Counted from the first letter of the stretch, positions 51,640 to 61,264 are shown. The stretch: DNA of 64,000 nt from an uncultured Candidatus Melainabacteria bacterium (GCA_934691935.1 CAKUTH010000002.1:186001-250000), one strand, 5' to 3'. A program made the numbers and translations. Notes: generated from the letters alone by a model not told the origin.

Positions 51640-52014
51640 AAGTGAGTAAGTGAGTCCGTAAGAAAGTTAGTAAGAAATATTATGCTCCCTCCCTATCAAG
51701 GGAGGGTAGGGGGTGGGTTGCAAACATATATATAATTACCCTTACGGGATGATACCCATCCTAACCTTCCCTAATTAGGGAAGGATAAATTATCTGTCAT
51801 TGCGAGCGGAAGCGAAGCAATGACATTGTTCACCCGCCCCCTAGCCCCCGCCCCCCATTTAGGGCGGGGGTAAAGTTTTCTTACTAACTTACTTACCTAC
51901 TTACTTGCTTACGCAACGTTCTTATTTCCTTATTACCTTAATACCCCCAATCTTTATCCTAACAATTTCCTAACATTATTTATGATAAAATATTTTCTAA
52001 ATAAGGAGAATATA
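51640..52014. other. intergenic palindrome cluster
   Basis: No gene is seen in these 375 bp. They hold GTAA tracts (51642-51676 and, inverted, 51881-51915), an 8-bp stem CCCTCCCT/AGGGAGGG (51687-51706), a segment shared with 2804-2818 (51754-51768), a 9-bp stem TGTCATTGC/GCAATGACA (51795-51825) and a 9-bp stem CCCCCGCCC/GGGCGGGGG (51845-51870). A TAAAAT box near 51987 is the probable -10 of the next gene. Confidence 0.75.
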
Positions 52015-53634
52015 ATGGAAAATGTTATAAATTATGTTAAAGCGCATAAGGATTTGTTTATTTTTTTAGCGTTGGCTTTGGTGTGTTACTTTGTTTTCTT
52101 TTTCAACATTGGGAATTATGCTTTGATGGATGTTGATGAAACGCGTTATGTTTCAATGGCAAGAGATATGTTTCACAGCAAAGATTTTTTGACGCTTTAT
52201 TTAAACGGAGATTATTTCTTTGAAAAACCGCCATTATATTTTTGGGGAGAATGTTTGTCGTTTGCGATTTTCGGTAAGGTGAATGAGTTTACGGCACGTT
52301 TTCCTGTTGCTTTATACGGAACTTTATCAACATTTTTAGTTTATTTTGTTGGGAAAAAAGTTGTTTCAAGGCGTTATGGTTTCATTTCAGCGATAATTCT
52401 TGCGACCACTTTGGAATTTGTAATGCTTGCAAAGTTTGCGATACTTGATATTGTAGTAACTACTTGTGTTGGTTTTTCTGTGATGTTCGGGATTTTAAGC
52501 CAATTTGCAAGACGTAAACATCTTTGCTGGTGGTTGTTTTATATATTTTCAGGTTTTGCGGTTATGGCAAAGGGTATTCCAGGATTTGTTGTTCCGTTTG
52601 CTGTGATGTTTTTCGTTACATTGGCAAACAAGACTTTCAAAGAGGCGTTGAAACCTAAAAATGTACTTGTTGGATTTTTGTTGTTCTTTTTAATTGTGTT
52701 ACCTTGGCATATTATTATGTTCAAAATTCACGATCCGTTATTTTTTGATGAATACATTATAAAACATCATATCAACAGATTTTTCTCATCTAGTGAAATT
52801 GATAGAAAGCAACCTTTTTATTATTATATTTTGACAATTCTTTGGGGGTTGATACCTTGGGTATTCTCTGGAATTGCGGTTTGTGTATCTAAGATTAAAG
52901 AAATCAAAGTTTCTAAATTTATGCAGTTTAATTTGATTGCGTTTGCGGTAACTTTGTTATTCTTTTCAGCTTCAAGCACAAAACTTATAACATATATTTT
53001 GCCGATATATTTCTTTAGTGCAAATATTTTAGGTTATATTTGGGAAGATTATATATTTAATAACAAGTATAAAAAACCGATTAATATATCAGTGTATATT
53101 ATCGGTGGAATTTGTATTCTTGCTGGAATTACAGCTGTTTTTGCGCAATATTTCTTGCCAGCTCAAATATATCAAGATATAGCAAATATAAAATGGTTTT
53201 GTATTGCGCTTGTTTTGGCGTTCGGAATTTCAAGTATTTTATGTGCAATAAAAGATTGGCGCAAAGGTGTTTTTGCGGTTTATGCCTTGTTTATAATCAT
53301 CACATCAGCGTTTGGAACAAAGTTGTTTTATGATTTGGATTATAAGTTTGGGCAAAATGATTTGATGCAATTTGCACAATACGCAAAAGAAAATAATAAG
53401 AGAATTGTTGTTTTAAATAGCGAAAGAAGATATTCTGTACTTTATTATTACGGCAAACACGTATATTATCTTACATTAGATGAAGAAGGCGAAATGAAAA
53501 AATTCGGTGACGTTATTAACGATGAAGATGTTGTGGTTATAGTCAAGGATAAAAAATTGCCGTTAGTTGAAGAAAAATACAAATTTGATATAATAAATCA
53601 TGGTAGAAAGTATTTTCTTTTAAAGGTTAAATAA
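52015..53634 (+). CDS. ArnT/PMT-like glycosyltransferase (GT39/GT83 type)
   Basis: The 539-residue inner-membrane protein has about 12 membrane helices. The first periplasmic loop carries LMDVDETRYVSMARDMFHSK with the Asp-Glu pair typical of polyprenyl-phosphate-sugar-dependent transferases, followed by YFFEKPPLYFW. Members add sugars to lipid A, proteins or glycolipids from lipid-linked donors. The C-terminal 80 residues form a soluble domain. I start it at 52015, because AAGGAG lies 8 nt before; an in-frame ATG at 51982 overlaps the promoter. It overlaps the next gene by 1 bp. Confidence 0.85.
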   Translation: MENVINYVKAHKDLFIFLALALVCYFVFFFNIGNYALMDVDETRYVSMARDMFHSKDFLTLYLNGDYFFEKPPLYFWGECLSFAIFGKVNEFTARFPVALYGTLSTFLVYFVGKKVVSRRYGFISAIILATTLEFVMLAKFAILDIVVTTCVGFSVMFGILSQFARRKHLCWWLFYIFSGFAVMAKGIPGFVVPFAVMFFVTLANKTFKEALKPKNVLVGFLLFFLIVLPWHIIMFKIHDPLFFDEYIIKHHINRFFSSSEIDRKQPFYYYILTILWGLIPWVFSGIAVCVSKIKEIKVSKFMQFNLIAFAVTLLFFSASSTKLITYILPIYFFSANILGYIWEDYIFNNKYKKPINISVYIIGGICILAGITAVFAQYFLPAQIYQDIANIKWFCIALVLAFGISSILCAIKDWRKGVFAVYALFIIITSAFGTKLFYDLDYKFGQNDLMQFAQYAKENNKRIVVLNSERRYSVLYYYGKHVYYLTLDEEGEMKKFGDVINDEDVVVIVKDKKLPLVEEKYKFDIINHGRKYFLLKVK

Positions 53635-54164
53635 TGCTTGAACGGTATGAGCAATTTCTCAAAAAATTTGACAAACGTATAGACAGGTATTTTGAGGAGC
53701 AATGCGAATTTGTAAGATGTAAACAAGGTTGCAGTGCTTGTTGCGAGGTTGGTGAGTATCCGTTTTCACGATTAGAGGCAGAATATTTGATGCACGGATT
53801 TGTAAAATTGCCAAAAGAAGTAAAAAATATTATCCGTGAAAATATAAAGCAGTTAAAACAAACGAAACCAAAAATGTATAAATGTCCATTTTTGATAAAC
53901 GGCGAATGTTCTGTTTATCCGTATCGAGGGATTGTATGCAGAGTTCATGGACTTGCGTGGTTTGATGGGGAAAAGGTTCAACTTCCGTATTGCGTAAACA
54001 CAGGACTTAATTATTCAAAAGTTTTTGACAGAACAACGGGTGAGGTATTTTTGCCAAACGTAATACAAGAACATTTGCGCATTGATAACATATTAAAAAG
54101 TCCTGTTGCGCAAAGTTATGAACTTGAATGTGGAGAAATCCGACCTTTAATAAATTGGTTTTGA
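53634..54164 (+). CDS. YkgJ-family cysteine-cluster protein
   Basis: The 176-residue protein has the zinc/iron-chelating cysteine pattern of the YkgJ/CxxCxxCC family: FVRCKQGCSACCEVGEYPFS near residue 25, then KCPFLINGECSVYPYRGIVC near 85, followed by RVHGLAWFDG. It probably binds a metal. The function is not established. Its ATG overlaps the stop codon of the glycosyltransferase gene by one base, so the two are translationally coupled. Confidence 0.85.
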   Translation: MLERYEQFLKKFDKRIDRYFEEQCEFVRCKQGCSACCEVGEYPFSRLEAEYLMHGFVKLPKEVKNIIRENIKQLKQTKPKMYKCPFLINGECSVYPYRGIVCRVHGLAWFDGEKVQLPYCVNTGLNYSKVFDRTTGEVFLPNVIQEHLRIDNILKSPVAQSYELECGEIRPLINWF

Positions 54165-54194
54165 TATAGATTATTAAAAAAAAATAAATTTTTC

Positions 54195-54222
54195 TTGTTA
54201 AATAGCTTTGATAACTTATAAT
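54195..54222 (+). promoter_or_regulatory. promoter of grpE
   Basis: TTGTTA (54195-54200), a 16-bp spacer and TATAAT (54217-54222). No CIRCE-type inverted repeat is seen nearby. Confidence 0.7.
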
Positions 54223-54244
54223 GAATTAATAAGAGGGAAAGAAA

Positions 54245-54835
54245 ATGTCACATAAACATAACAAACATAGTAACAATCCGTTTAAAAATACGGATTTTGA
54301 TGAAAATGTAGAAAATTCAGAAAACGAAGAAGTTTCTGAAAACCAAGTGTCAGAAGATGTTAAATCAGAAAAGTCTGATGAAAAATTTAACGAGCTTCAA
54401 CAAAAATACGATACCTTAAATCAACAATATTTGAGGTTGGCAGCTGATTTTGAAAATTATCGCAAAAGACAAGAGCATGAAAGAGAAGATTTGTTGAAAT
54501 TTGGAACAGAAAATGCTTTGAAAAAAATGCTTGAAGTTTTGGATAATTTTGAACGTGGCAAAAAAGCGTTGGAAAAAGTTGAAGATTATGCAAAAGTTAA
54601 AGAAAGTTTTGATTTGGTTCACAAACAAACAGTTGAAACATTGAAAAAACTGGGACTTGAAGAAATTGAAACAGAAGGCAAGGAGTTTGACCCAAATTTC
54701 CACGATGCAGTAATGCAAACTCCAACATCGGAACACCCTGAACACACCGTTATTAATGAGTTACAAAAAGGATACAAGATGGGTGATAAAGTGTTAAGGC
54801 CAGCACTTGTTAATGTTGCAACTTCGCAAGAGTAA
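54245..54835 (+). CDS. grpE: nucleotide-exchange factor GrpE
   Basis: GrpE releases ADP from DnaK. The 196-residue protein has an acidic disordered N-terminus, a long helix (LRLAADFENYRKRQEHERED near residue 65), and the C-terminal beta-domain (GLEEIETEGKEFDPNFHDAV and GYKMGDKVLRPALVNVAT). The ATG has AAGAGGGAAAG upstream. It is followed by dnaJ, which has its own promoter. No dnaK is in the window. Confidence 0.96.
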   Translation: MSHKHNKHSNNPFKNTDFDENVENSENEEVSENQVSEDVKSEKSDEKFNELQQKYDTLNQQYLRLAADFENYRKRQEHEREDLLKFGTENALKKMLEVLDNFERGKKALEKVEDYAKVKESFDLVHKQTVETLKKLGLEEIETEGKEFDPNFHDAVMQTPTSEHPEHTVINELQKGYKMGDKVLRPALVNVATSQE

Positions 54836-54837
54836 TT

Positions 54838-54865
54838 TTGCCATTAAAAATTTATATGGTAGAAT
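54838..54865 (+). promoter_or_regulatory. promoter of dnaJ
   Basis: TTGCCA (54838-54843), a 16-bp spacer and TAGAAT (54860-54865), about 28 bp upstream of the ATG. Confidence 0.65.
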
Positions 54866-54893
54866 AGAATTATCAGAATAGGGAAGATTTTTA

Positions 54894-56021
54894 ATGACAG
54901 ATTACTACGAGATATTAGGCGTTTCAAAGGACGCGTCTAAAGATGAGATAAAATCGGCTTTTAGGAAAAAAGCCCGTACATTGCACCCCGATGTTAACAA
55001 AGAACCAGATGCGGAAGAAAAGTTCAAAGAACTGGGCAAGGCTTATGAAACTTTGTCAGATGAGAACAAGCGTGCAACATACGACAGATATGGTGAAGAA
55101 GGTTTAAAAAATGCTGGTTTTGATACTGGTGGGCCATTTGCTGGCGGGTTTGGCGATTTAAACGATATTTTCAATTCATTCTTCGGTGGAATGGGCGGTT
55201 TTGGCTTTGGTGGCGGACGCCCTGACCCTAATGCTCCTGTAGAAGGCGATGATTTGCGACTTGATATAGAAGTTGATTTTGAGCAAGCAGTGTTTGGTTG
55301 CGAAAAAGAAATTAAATTTGACCATTTAGAAGTTTGTACAGAATGTGGCGGAACTGGTGCAGAGAAAGGTTCTCAGCCAATAACTTGTCCGACATGTCAC
55401 GGTACTGGTCAGGTTCAAAAAGTTATGAGAACACCACTTGGTGCAATTTCTCAAATTGTTACTTGTCCTGATTGCCACGGTTCTGGTAAAAAGATTGCGA
55501 AACCTTGTAAAGCGTGCGGTGGTCATGGAAAAGTAGAAAAAGAGAAGAAACTTAAGATAAAAATTCCTGCTGGTGTGGATAATTTGTCAAAAATTAGAGT
55601 TTCTCGTGAAGGTGATGCTGGTACAAACGGCGGGCCAGCAGGCGATTTGTATGTTGTTTTACATGTAAAACCTTCTACTTATTTTAAACGTGACGGCAAC
55701 GATGTTTACACAAGATTAGATTTAACTCCTGCTCAAGCGGTTTTGGGCGATAAAGTTGTAATAAAAACTCTTGACGGTGAAAAAGAAATTGCTATTGCGT
55801 CAGGGGTTCAAAGTGGAAATTCTGTAAAAATCAAAGGTGCAGGTGTTCCTTACGTGACAAGACCGTCGCAAAGAGGTGACCATATTGTGGTTATTTCAGT
55901 AAAAATACCTACTAAAATTTCTGATGAAGAAAGAAATTTATACAAAAAATTGTATGAAATTTCTCATGGTGTAAAACAAAGCTCCTCTGTATTGGAGAAA
56001 GTTAAGGGAGTGTTTAATTAA
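54894..56021 (+). CDS. dnaJ: chaperone DnaJ
   Basis: DnaJ delivers substrates to DnaK. The 375-residue type I protein has the J-domain with HPD (KARTLHPDVNKEP at residues 26-38), a Gly/Phe-rich segment (GGPFAGGFGDLNDIFNSFFG), and the zinc domain with four Cys-x2-Cys-x-Gly-x-Gly units (CTECGGTG, CPTCHGTG, CPDCHGSG, CKACGGHG; about residues 146-212). Two beta-barrel substrate domains follow. The stop overlaps the next gene's start by one base. Confidence 0.97.
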   Translation: MTDYYEILGVSKDASKDEIKSAFRKKARTLHPDVNKEPDAEEKFKELGKAYETLSDENKRATYDRYGEEGLKNAGFDTGGPFAGGFGDLNDIFNSFFGGMGGFGFGGGRPDPNAPVEGDDLRLDIEVDFEQAVFGCEKEIKFDHLEVCTECGGTGAEKGSQPITCPTCHGTGQVQKVMRTPLGAISQIVTCPDCHGSGKKIAKPCKACGGHGKVEKEKKLKIKIPAGVDNLSKIRVSREGDAGTNGGPAGDLYVVLHVKPSTYFKRDGNDVYTRLDLTPAQAVLGDKVVIKTLDGEKEIAIASGVQSGNSVKIKGAGVPYVTRPSQRGDHIVVISVKIPTKISDEERNLYKKLYEISHGVKQSSSVLEKVKGVFN

Positions 56022-57463
56022 TGCGCAAACTTATAATTTGTTTAGGAATATTATTAATGACTTCGACTACTGCGTTTTCGGCAAAAATTCCCGATGATAT
56101 TCAGCAGTTTATTAGCAATGATTTCCCAAAAACAAATTTTCGTTTTGACGGACTTATAGTTTTGCCTGATAACACTGTTTATTTACCTGTGTTCCCAGCA
56201 AAAACAATTACACCTGAAACTCTTGCAATCAAAGAAACAATCCCAGCTTCAAAAACTTTTAATACAAAACCAAATATCGTAATTTTTAATAATGATTTTG
56301 TGCTATTAAAGGTTATGACTGACGCTAAGGGTTATAAAACAATTTATAAAATGGCAAATCCGCCATTGGAAGTTAAAACAGGTATGTTGCCTCAAGATTT
56401 GCTTGTGCCAAAAGGTTTAGTTATTCCTGATAATTTGAAATCAATTATTGGTAACCTTCAAATCACGACGGTTAACGACCCAGGCATTAGGATTGAACGC
56501 ACAAAACCAGTTGTTACGCAATTAAACGGTTCTACGCTAAAAACTCTTGCGCAAATTCCTGCGTTGAGATATAAAAATTTCTATGTTTCATCACCATATT
56601 CAAAGAATATTCAAGTCTTGAACATGGGTGCAAAAACACCTGAATATTCCTTGAAACAAAATAATGTTCCGATTTCTATGAAGGCTTATAACAATGAATT
56701 TTTGCTTGTGACAGCTTATGAAAAGCCGTCGGTTGATGTTATTTCGCTAGCTGATGACCAAATTATTAAACAAGTTTATACAAAAACTCAACCAGATGAG
56801 ATTTTGATTGACAAAGCTAAAAATATTGCTTATATTTCAAGTTCCTTAGATTCTTCAATTTATCTTTTGAACTTGGAAACAATGACGCTTTCAAAACAAA
56901 TTAAAATCACAGGTATGTGTGAAAAATTGACATTATCTGATGATGGTACAAAATTGTTTTATTATGACAAGAAAACGAATGATTTGTGGGCGGTTGAGTT
57001 AGATAATAACTATCTTTTAAAAGAAATTGGGAAATTCCCGAATGTATCTAGGATTTTGTATGCAAACAATAAAATATATGTGACAAGCAGGACAAAAAAT
57101 CGCCTTGCAATTATTGATTATGACACAGTCGGGTTGATTGGTGAAACCGAAATTTGTGACAAACCTATTGATATGATTGAATTTCACGATAGAATTTATA
57201 TTCTTGGAGCAGGTGACAATTCTATTCAAGTGCTAGATTCCAAAACCGATGAGTTGATGAGTTCAATTTATCTTGGTACAAACGGATTTTCGACAAAAAT
57301 ATCTCATATTGATGACACTAATATTGCACTTATTACTGATACAAAGGCGTCATTGTATACGGTTTTTGACCTTGGCACAAATAAGGTTATAAAAACTGTT
57401 CCGATTGATATTCCAGCAAACTCAATTGTTGTGACAAATAAAATAAAAAAGATAAACAAATAA
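56021..57463 (+). CDS. exported beta-propeller (YncE-like) protein
   Basis: The 480-residue protein has a signal peptide (RKLIICLGILLMTSTTAFSA, cleavage near residue 21). From about residue 185 to the end it has repeated four-strand blades of the YncE/NHL type: FYVSSPYSKNIQVLNMGAKT, IAYISSSLDSSIYLLNLETM, IYVTSRTKNRLAIIDYDTVG, then RIYILGAGDNSIQVLDSKTD. It is periplasmic or surface-exposed, with no catalytic motif visible. Its ATG overlaps the dnaJ stop, so the two are co-translated although the functional link is unclear. The methyltransferase gene follows 6 nt later. Confidence 0.8.
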   Translation: MRKLIICLGILLMTSTTAFSAKIPDDIQQFISNDFPKTNFRFDGLIVLPDNTVYLPVFPAKTITPETLAIKETIPASKTFNTKPNIVIFNNDFVLLKVMTDAKGYKTIYKMANPPLEVKTGMLPQDLLVPKGLVIPDNLKSIIGNLQITTVNDPGIRIERTKPVVTQLNGSTLKTLAQIPALRYKNFYVSSPYSKNIQVLNMGAKTPEYSLKQNNVPISMKAYNNEFLLVTAYEKPSVDVISLADDQIIKQVYTKTQPDEILIDKAKNIAYISSSLDSSIYLLNLETMTLSKQIKITGMCEKLTLSDDGTKLFYYDKKTNDLWAVELDNNYLLKEIGKFPNVSRILYANNKIYVTSRTKNRLAIIDYDTVGLIGETEICDKPIDMIEFHDRIYILGAGDNSIQVLDSKTDELMSSIYLGTNGFSTKISHIDDTNIALITDTKASLYTVFDLGTNKVIKTVPIDIPANSIVVTNKIKKINK

Positions 57464-57469
57464 AAAGAT

Positions 57470-58036
57470 ATGATAGAAAATTTTGACAAAGAAACCCAAA
57501 AAGTTTTATTAGAACTAGAAAAAACTCAAAAGCAGTTTTGGAATATTTCACGCGTGACTGCGGAATTTTTGTACACATTGATTTGCGACAAAAAAGCAAA
57601 AAATGTTTTAGAAGTTGGTACATCTAACGGATATTCTGGTATTTGGCTTGGCAAAGCTGTAAAAAAAACAGGTGGACATTTGACGACTATTGAGTTTTAT
57701 GACAAACGTCTTGATGTTGCAAAAGAAAATTTTAAAATATGTGGCGTTGATGACGTAATTACTACTCGCAAAGGTTCAGCCTTGACCATTCTTGAATATT
57801 TGCCAGAGGATTTCAGGATAGATTTTGCGTTTGTTGACGCAAATAAATCCGAATATATCAAGTATTTTGAGATTATTGACAAACATTTAGATAGGGGTGG
57901 AATTATTGCTTGCGATAACGTTTTATCCCACGAGGCTAAGTGTAAACCGTTTATTGACGCGATTAATGCTCATCCTGATTATGAAAATGTTGTTTTGCCA
58001 CTGCCTGCTGGTTTGTCACTTGCAAGAAAACTTTAA
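57470..58036 (+). CDS. SAM-dependent O-methyltransferase (family 3)
   Basis: The 188-residue enzyme has the SAM-binding fold of the caffeoyl-CoA/catechol O-methyltransferase family: KNVLEVGTSNGYSGIWLGKA near residue 45, LTTIEFYDKRLDVAKENFK, and the metal-binding DFAFVDANKSEYIKYFEIID near 120 with DNVL near 143. The methyl acceptor is unknown. It lies 6 nt after the propeller gene and probably shares its transcript. Confidence 0.88.
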   Translation: MIENFDKETQKVLLELEKTQKQFWNISRVTAEFLYTLICDKKAKNVLEVGTSNGYSGIWLGKAVKKTGGHLTTIEFYDKRLDVAKENFKICGVDDVITTRKGSALTILEYLPEDFRIDFAFVDANKSEYIKYFEIIDKHLDRGGIIACDNVLSHEAKCKPFIDAINAHPDYENVVLPLPAGLSLARKL

Positions 58037-58069
58037 TGTAACAAAATTAATTTATTAAATTTTTTATTG

Positions 58070-58075
58070 TAAAAT
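58070..58075 (+). promoter_or_regulatory. -10 box of aroK-aroB
   Basis: TAAAAT, then 6 nt to the aroK ATG; TTAATT (58047-58052) lies 17 bp upstream as a weak -35. No Shine-Dalgarno sequence is present. Confidence 0.6.
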
Positions 58076-58081
58076 AATTTT

Positions 58082-58597
58082 ATGAATATAATTTTAATTG
58101 GTATGATGGGTTGTGGAAAAACCACAGTTGCAAAAGAACTATCCTTGTTAATTAAGGGTTTTGAGTATGTTGATATTGATGAAGATATCGAAAGAAGTAC
58201 GCAAAAGAAAATCTCAGAACTCTTTTTGAAGCATGGTGAGCCTTTTTTTAGAATGTTAGAAACTGATAGAATAAAATTGGTTTGCAAAAGCAATAATCAA
58301 ATTATTTCTGTCGGAGGCGGAGCTTTTGAACGCGAAGAAAATCGTCGAGTGATGTTGGATGGCAATATCGTAATTTATTTAAAGGCATCTCCGCAAGAGA
58401 TTTATAATAGAATAAAAAATGAAACGCACCGTCCGTTGTTAAAAAAGAATTTTTCGGTTGAAAAAATTTCTGCACTTTTGGAAAAACGAGAAATAAATTA
58501 TTTAAAAGCAAATAAAATTATTGATACCGATGCAAAAACACCTTATGATGTGGCTCAAGAAATAATGGAAATTTTAAATGTTGGAAATAAAGATTAA
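58082..58597 (+). CDS. aroK: shikimate kinase
   Basis: AroK phosphorylates shikimate in the pathway to chorismate. The 171-residue protein has the P-loop GMMGCGKTTVAKEL at residues 8-21, the DIDEDIE shikimate-binding Asp region near 34, GGGAFEREENR near 80, and the RPLLKK lid region near 117. The mRNA is predicted leaderless. It overlaps aroB by 20 bp, so the two are translationally coupled. Confidence 0.94.
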   Translation: MNIILIGMMGCGKTTVAKELSLLIKGFEYVDIDEDIERSTQKKISELFLKHGEPFFRMLETDRIKLVCKSNNQIISVGGGAFEREENRRVMLDGNIVIYLKASPQEIYNRIKNETHRPLLKKNFSVEKISALLEKREINYLKANKIIDTDAKTPYDVAQEIMEILNVGNKD

Positions 58598-59624
58598 ATC
58601 AGAAGAAAAAAGCTATCCTATACTAATTGAGAACGAAGATATTTCAAGTTTGCGCGAAAAGATTTTTTCAGGGCTCGAAAGCTATCTTGTTGTGATTTCT
58701 GCAAAAGTCGAAAAACTGTACGGCAAAGAGTTAAACATTCCAAAAAACCGTAAATTTATATTGAAAGACGGCGAAAAAGAGAAAAATTTCGGCAATTACA
58801 AAAAAATCCTTGAGCGCGCATTGAAACTTAAATTAACCCGCAAAAGCACAATTGTCGCAATTGGTGGCGGTGTCGTCGGGGATTTGGCAGGATTTGTTGC
58901 ATCAACATACATGAGAGGGATTGATTTTATACAAGTCCCAACGACGTTATTGGCGTGTGTTGATAGTTCGGTGGGTGGCAAAACCGCTATTGATACAAGT
59001 TTTGGTAAAAATTTGGTTGGTACTTTTTATCAGCCCAAAAAAGTTTTTATAAACCCGAAATTTTTGAAAACGCTTACTGATAGAGATTTTAAAACAGGAT
59101 TGGGTGAGGTTGTAAAATATTGTTTTATTGAAAAAAGTTGTCTGTGTGATGAAGAATTGAACTTGACGAACTTGTTGAGTACGGAAAATATTTTAAATCG
59201 TGATGAGCGTATTATCTCAAAACTTATTGAAATTTGTATAAAACTCAAGAAATCTGTTGTTGAAAAAGATGAAAAGGAAAGCGATTTAAGAAGAATTTTG
59301 AACTTTGGTCATACGTATGGGCATGCTGTTGAAAAGATTAATAATTTTAAAAAATATACTCATGGTGAGGCGGTTGTAGAAGGCATTAGGTTTGCTTTTA
59401 ACCTCGCAATGAAAAAAAATTTAATTGATAAAAATTACAAATTTTTCGCAGACGATGTGATTAAGAAATATGATTTTGTCAAAATTCCTCAATACAAAAT
59501 GGGTAAAATGATTAAATTTATGCTTGCAGATAAAAAGTCGGATGGCAAAAGTATAACTTTTATCCTTCCGACAGATTATTCAACAGTAAAAGCCTTTGAA
59601 TTTAGCAAAGACGAATTACTGTAA
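58578..59624 (+). CDS. aroB: 3-dehydroquinate synthase
   Basis: AroB converts DAHP to 3-dehydroquinate using NAD and a divalent metal. The 348-residue protein has the NAD-binding IGGGVVGDLAGFVASTYMRG and the QVPTTLLACVDSSVGGKTAI substrate region. Metal ligands sit in GLGEVVKYC (Glu), NFGHTYGHAVE and HGEAVVEG (His). The gene lies just after and overlaps aroK. The last 9 bp overlap the convergent emrB-like gene. Confidence 0.95.
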   Translation: MLEIKIKSEEKSYPILIENEDISSLREKIFSGLESYLVVISAKVEKLYGKELNIPKNRKFILKDGEKEKNFGNYKKILERALKLKLTRKSTIVAIGGGVVGDLAGFVASTYMRGIDFIQVPTTLLACVDSSVGGKTAIDTSFGKNLVGTFYQPKKVFINPKFLKTLTDRDFKTGLGEVVKYCFIEKSCLCDEELNLTNLLSTENILNRDERIISKLIEICIKLKKSVVEKDEKESDLRRILNFGHTYGHAVEKINNFKKYTHGEAVVEGIRFAFNLAMKKNLIDKNYKFFADDVIKKYDFVKIPQYKMGKMIKFMLADKKSDGKSITFILPTDYSTVKAFEFSKDELL

Positions 59625-61196
59625 ATTTCCCTTTTGAGTTTCAGCCTTTTTCTCGCTTTTTAATAAAAACATTAAAGGTATTAGCAAGAAGCAAGAAATT
59701 GAAAATACTTTGAATGTTGTCATATAAGCGCAAAGCATTGATTGCTGAATAAGTTGATTATAGAGCAATTTAGATGCCATATATGTTGAATTCATCATAT
59801 CACCTGCTTGACTAATTAAAGAGCCAGCATAAGTCTGTAATCTTTCAGCGTATACTGGATTTAATTCTGTCATGCTCTTAACAAGTCCGTTTTGGTGAAC
59901 TTGTGAAAATCTTGAAATCATCGTTGCAACAAGAGAAGTTCCGACAGCACCGCCAATTGTTTTCAATAAGTTTTGAAATCCTGAAGCGTTTGTCATCTGG
60001 TCGTTTCTCAATGTTATACAAGAAAGTGTTGTAATAGGCATAAATGATAAGACCAACCCAAGCCCGAATATAAAGTTTGGAATTGCAATATTGAAAGGGT
60101 TAATTTGCAAGTTCAAAAGTCCTAACATCCAACCGCCAGTTGCAAGACAAGTCAAGCCCATAATACCGTACATTTTGTAGCTTATGCGTCCGCCGAGAGT
60201 ACCGAAAAGTATGGTTGCTGTCAAACACCCAAGCCCTCTTGGCATAATCGCAAGTCCGCTCAAAAATGCATCGTATCCAAGCATTATTTGTAGCATTTGT
60301 GGTAAAATCGCCAAAGCCGCAAGCATTACTGCGTTAATTAATATCAACATACCCGTACCAAAAACGAAGTTTGAATCTTTCAAAACATCAAGTTTTACTA
60401 ACGGGTTTTTGCCTTTTACTTGTACGATGAAGAATGATATTGCGCCTGTCAAAGCGATTGCGCTGAGCCAGCATATCCATGGCGCATTGAACCAATCGGC
60501 GTCGTTACCTTTATCAAATACGATTTGCAACGGTACTAACCAAACGCAAAGCCATAAAAATCCGAATTTGTCCAAGTGTACATTTTTTTGTTTTCTTGCA
60601 TAAGGTGGATCTTCAAGATATTTTTTAGCAAGAAGAATACAAAAACATCCGACAGGGATATTTATAAAGAAAATATATGGCCAAGACCAGTTTTCTGTAA
60701 TCCAACCACCTAATACAGGTCCTAAAATTGGAGCAACAACTACAACCATACCAAAAACAGCCATAGCTTTGTTTCTTGCTTCTCCAGAGAAACTTTCCAG
60801 TGTAACAGCTTGCGCCATCGGCATCAAGCAACCACCGCCAAACCCTTGCATTGCACGAGCAATCACAATCATAAAAATAGAGTTTGAAATTCCGCATAAA
60901 AAAGATGCGATTGTGAATACTAATACTGCAAGCATAAATAAATTTCGACGTCCGAAAAATCTACATAAAAAGTCAATCATCGGAATAACAATACTACTTG
61001 CCATCAAATAACTTGTCAAAACCCAAATAGATTCTTGGTTACTAACGGAATATGAACCTGCAATGTGAGGTAATGCTACGTTTGCGACCGTTTCATCCAG
61101 TGCGTACATAAATGTTGCAAGCATTACGGGGGCAATCATCAACCAAGGGTTTACATCAGGTTTCCAGTTTTTTTCTTGTATAGTTGTTTCGGTCAT
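59616..61196 (-). CDS. emrB: DHA2-family multidrug efflux transporter (EmrB-like)
   Basis: The 526-residue inner-membrane protein has 14 predicted helices and the DHA2 family motifs: LDETVANVALPHIAGSY (motif D1) near residue 29, FLCRFFGRRNLFMLAVLVFT (motif A-like), and ILGPVLGGWITENWSWPYIF (motif C) near 160. It exports drugs or other toxic compounds with proton motive force. AAAGGA precedes the ATG. It follows emrA in the same operon; a GTAA hairpin lies between them. It works with the EmrA adaptor and, presumably, the TolC-like protein encoded divergently. Confidence 0.92.
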   Translation of the reverse strand: MTETTIQEKNWKPDVNPWLMIAPVMLATFMYALDETVANVALPHIAGSYSVSNQESIWVLTSYLMASSIVIPMIDFLCRFFGRRNLFMLAVLVFTIASFLCGISNSIFMIVIARAMQGFGGGCLMPMAQAVTLESFSGEARNKAMAVFGMVVVVAPILGPVLGGWITENWSWPYIFFINIPVGCFCILLAKKYLEDPPYARKQKNVHLDKFGFLWLCVWLVPLQIVFDKGNDADWFNAPWICWLSAIALTGAISFFIVQVKGKNPLVKLDVLKDSNFVFGTGMLILINAVMLAALAILPQMLQIMLGYDAFLSGLAIMPRGLGCLTATILFGTLGGRISYKMYGIMGLTCLATGGWMLGLLNLQINPFNIAIPNFIFGLGLVLSFMPITTLSCITLRNDQMTNASGFQNLLKTIGGAVGTSLVATMISRFSQVHQNGLVKSMTELNPVYAERLQTYAGSLISQAGDMMNSTYMASKLLYNQLIQQSMLCAYMTTFKVFSISCFLLIPLMFLLKSEKKAETQKGNLQ

Positions 61197-61214
61197 TGTA
61201 TATCCTTTATTAAA

Positions 61215-61252
61215 AAGTGAGTAAGTTAGCTTACTTACCTACTTACTCACTT
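61215..61252. repeat. GTAA-type hairpin between emrA and emrB
   Basis: AAGTGAGTAAGT (61215-61226) and ACTTACTCACTT (61241-61252) are perfect 12-bp complements with a 14-nt loop. It lies in the intercistronic region. Confidence 0.8.
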
Positions 61253-61264
61253 ACTTGCTAATTT

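Noticed and set aside
51845..51870. C-rich run considered as another slippage tract
   Set aside because: It is one arm of a perfect CCCCCGCCC/GGGCGGGGG stem in an intergenic palindrome and is not a homopolymer next to a gene start.
60184..60603. 139-codon plus-strand frame within the emrB-like gene
   Set aside because: It is antisense to a strongly conserved membrane transporter and has no ribosome-binding sequence or domain features.
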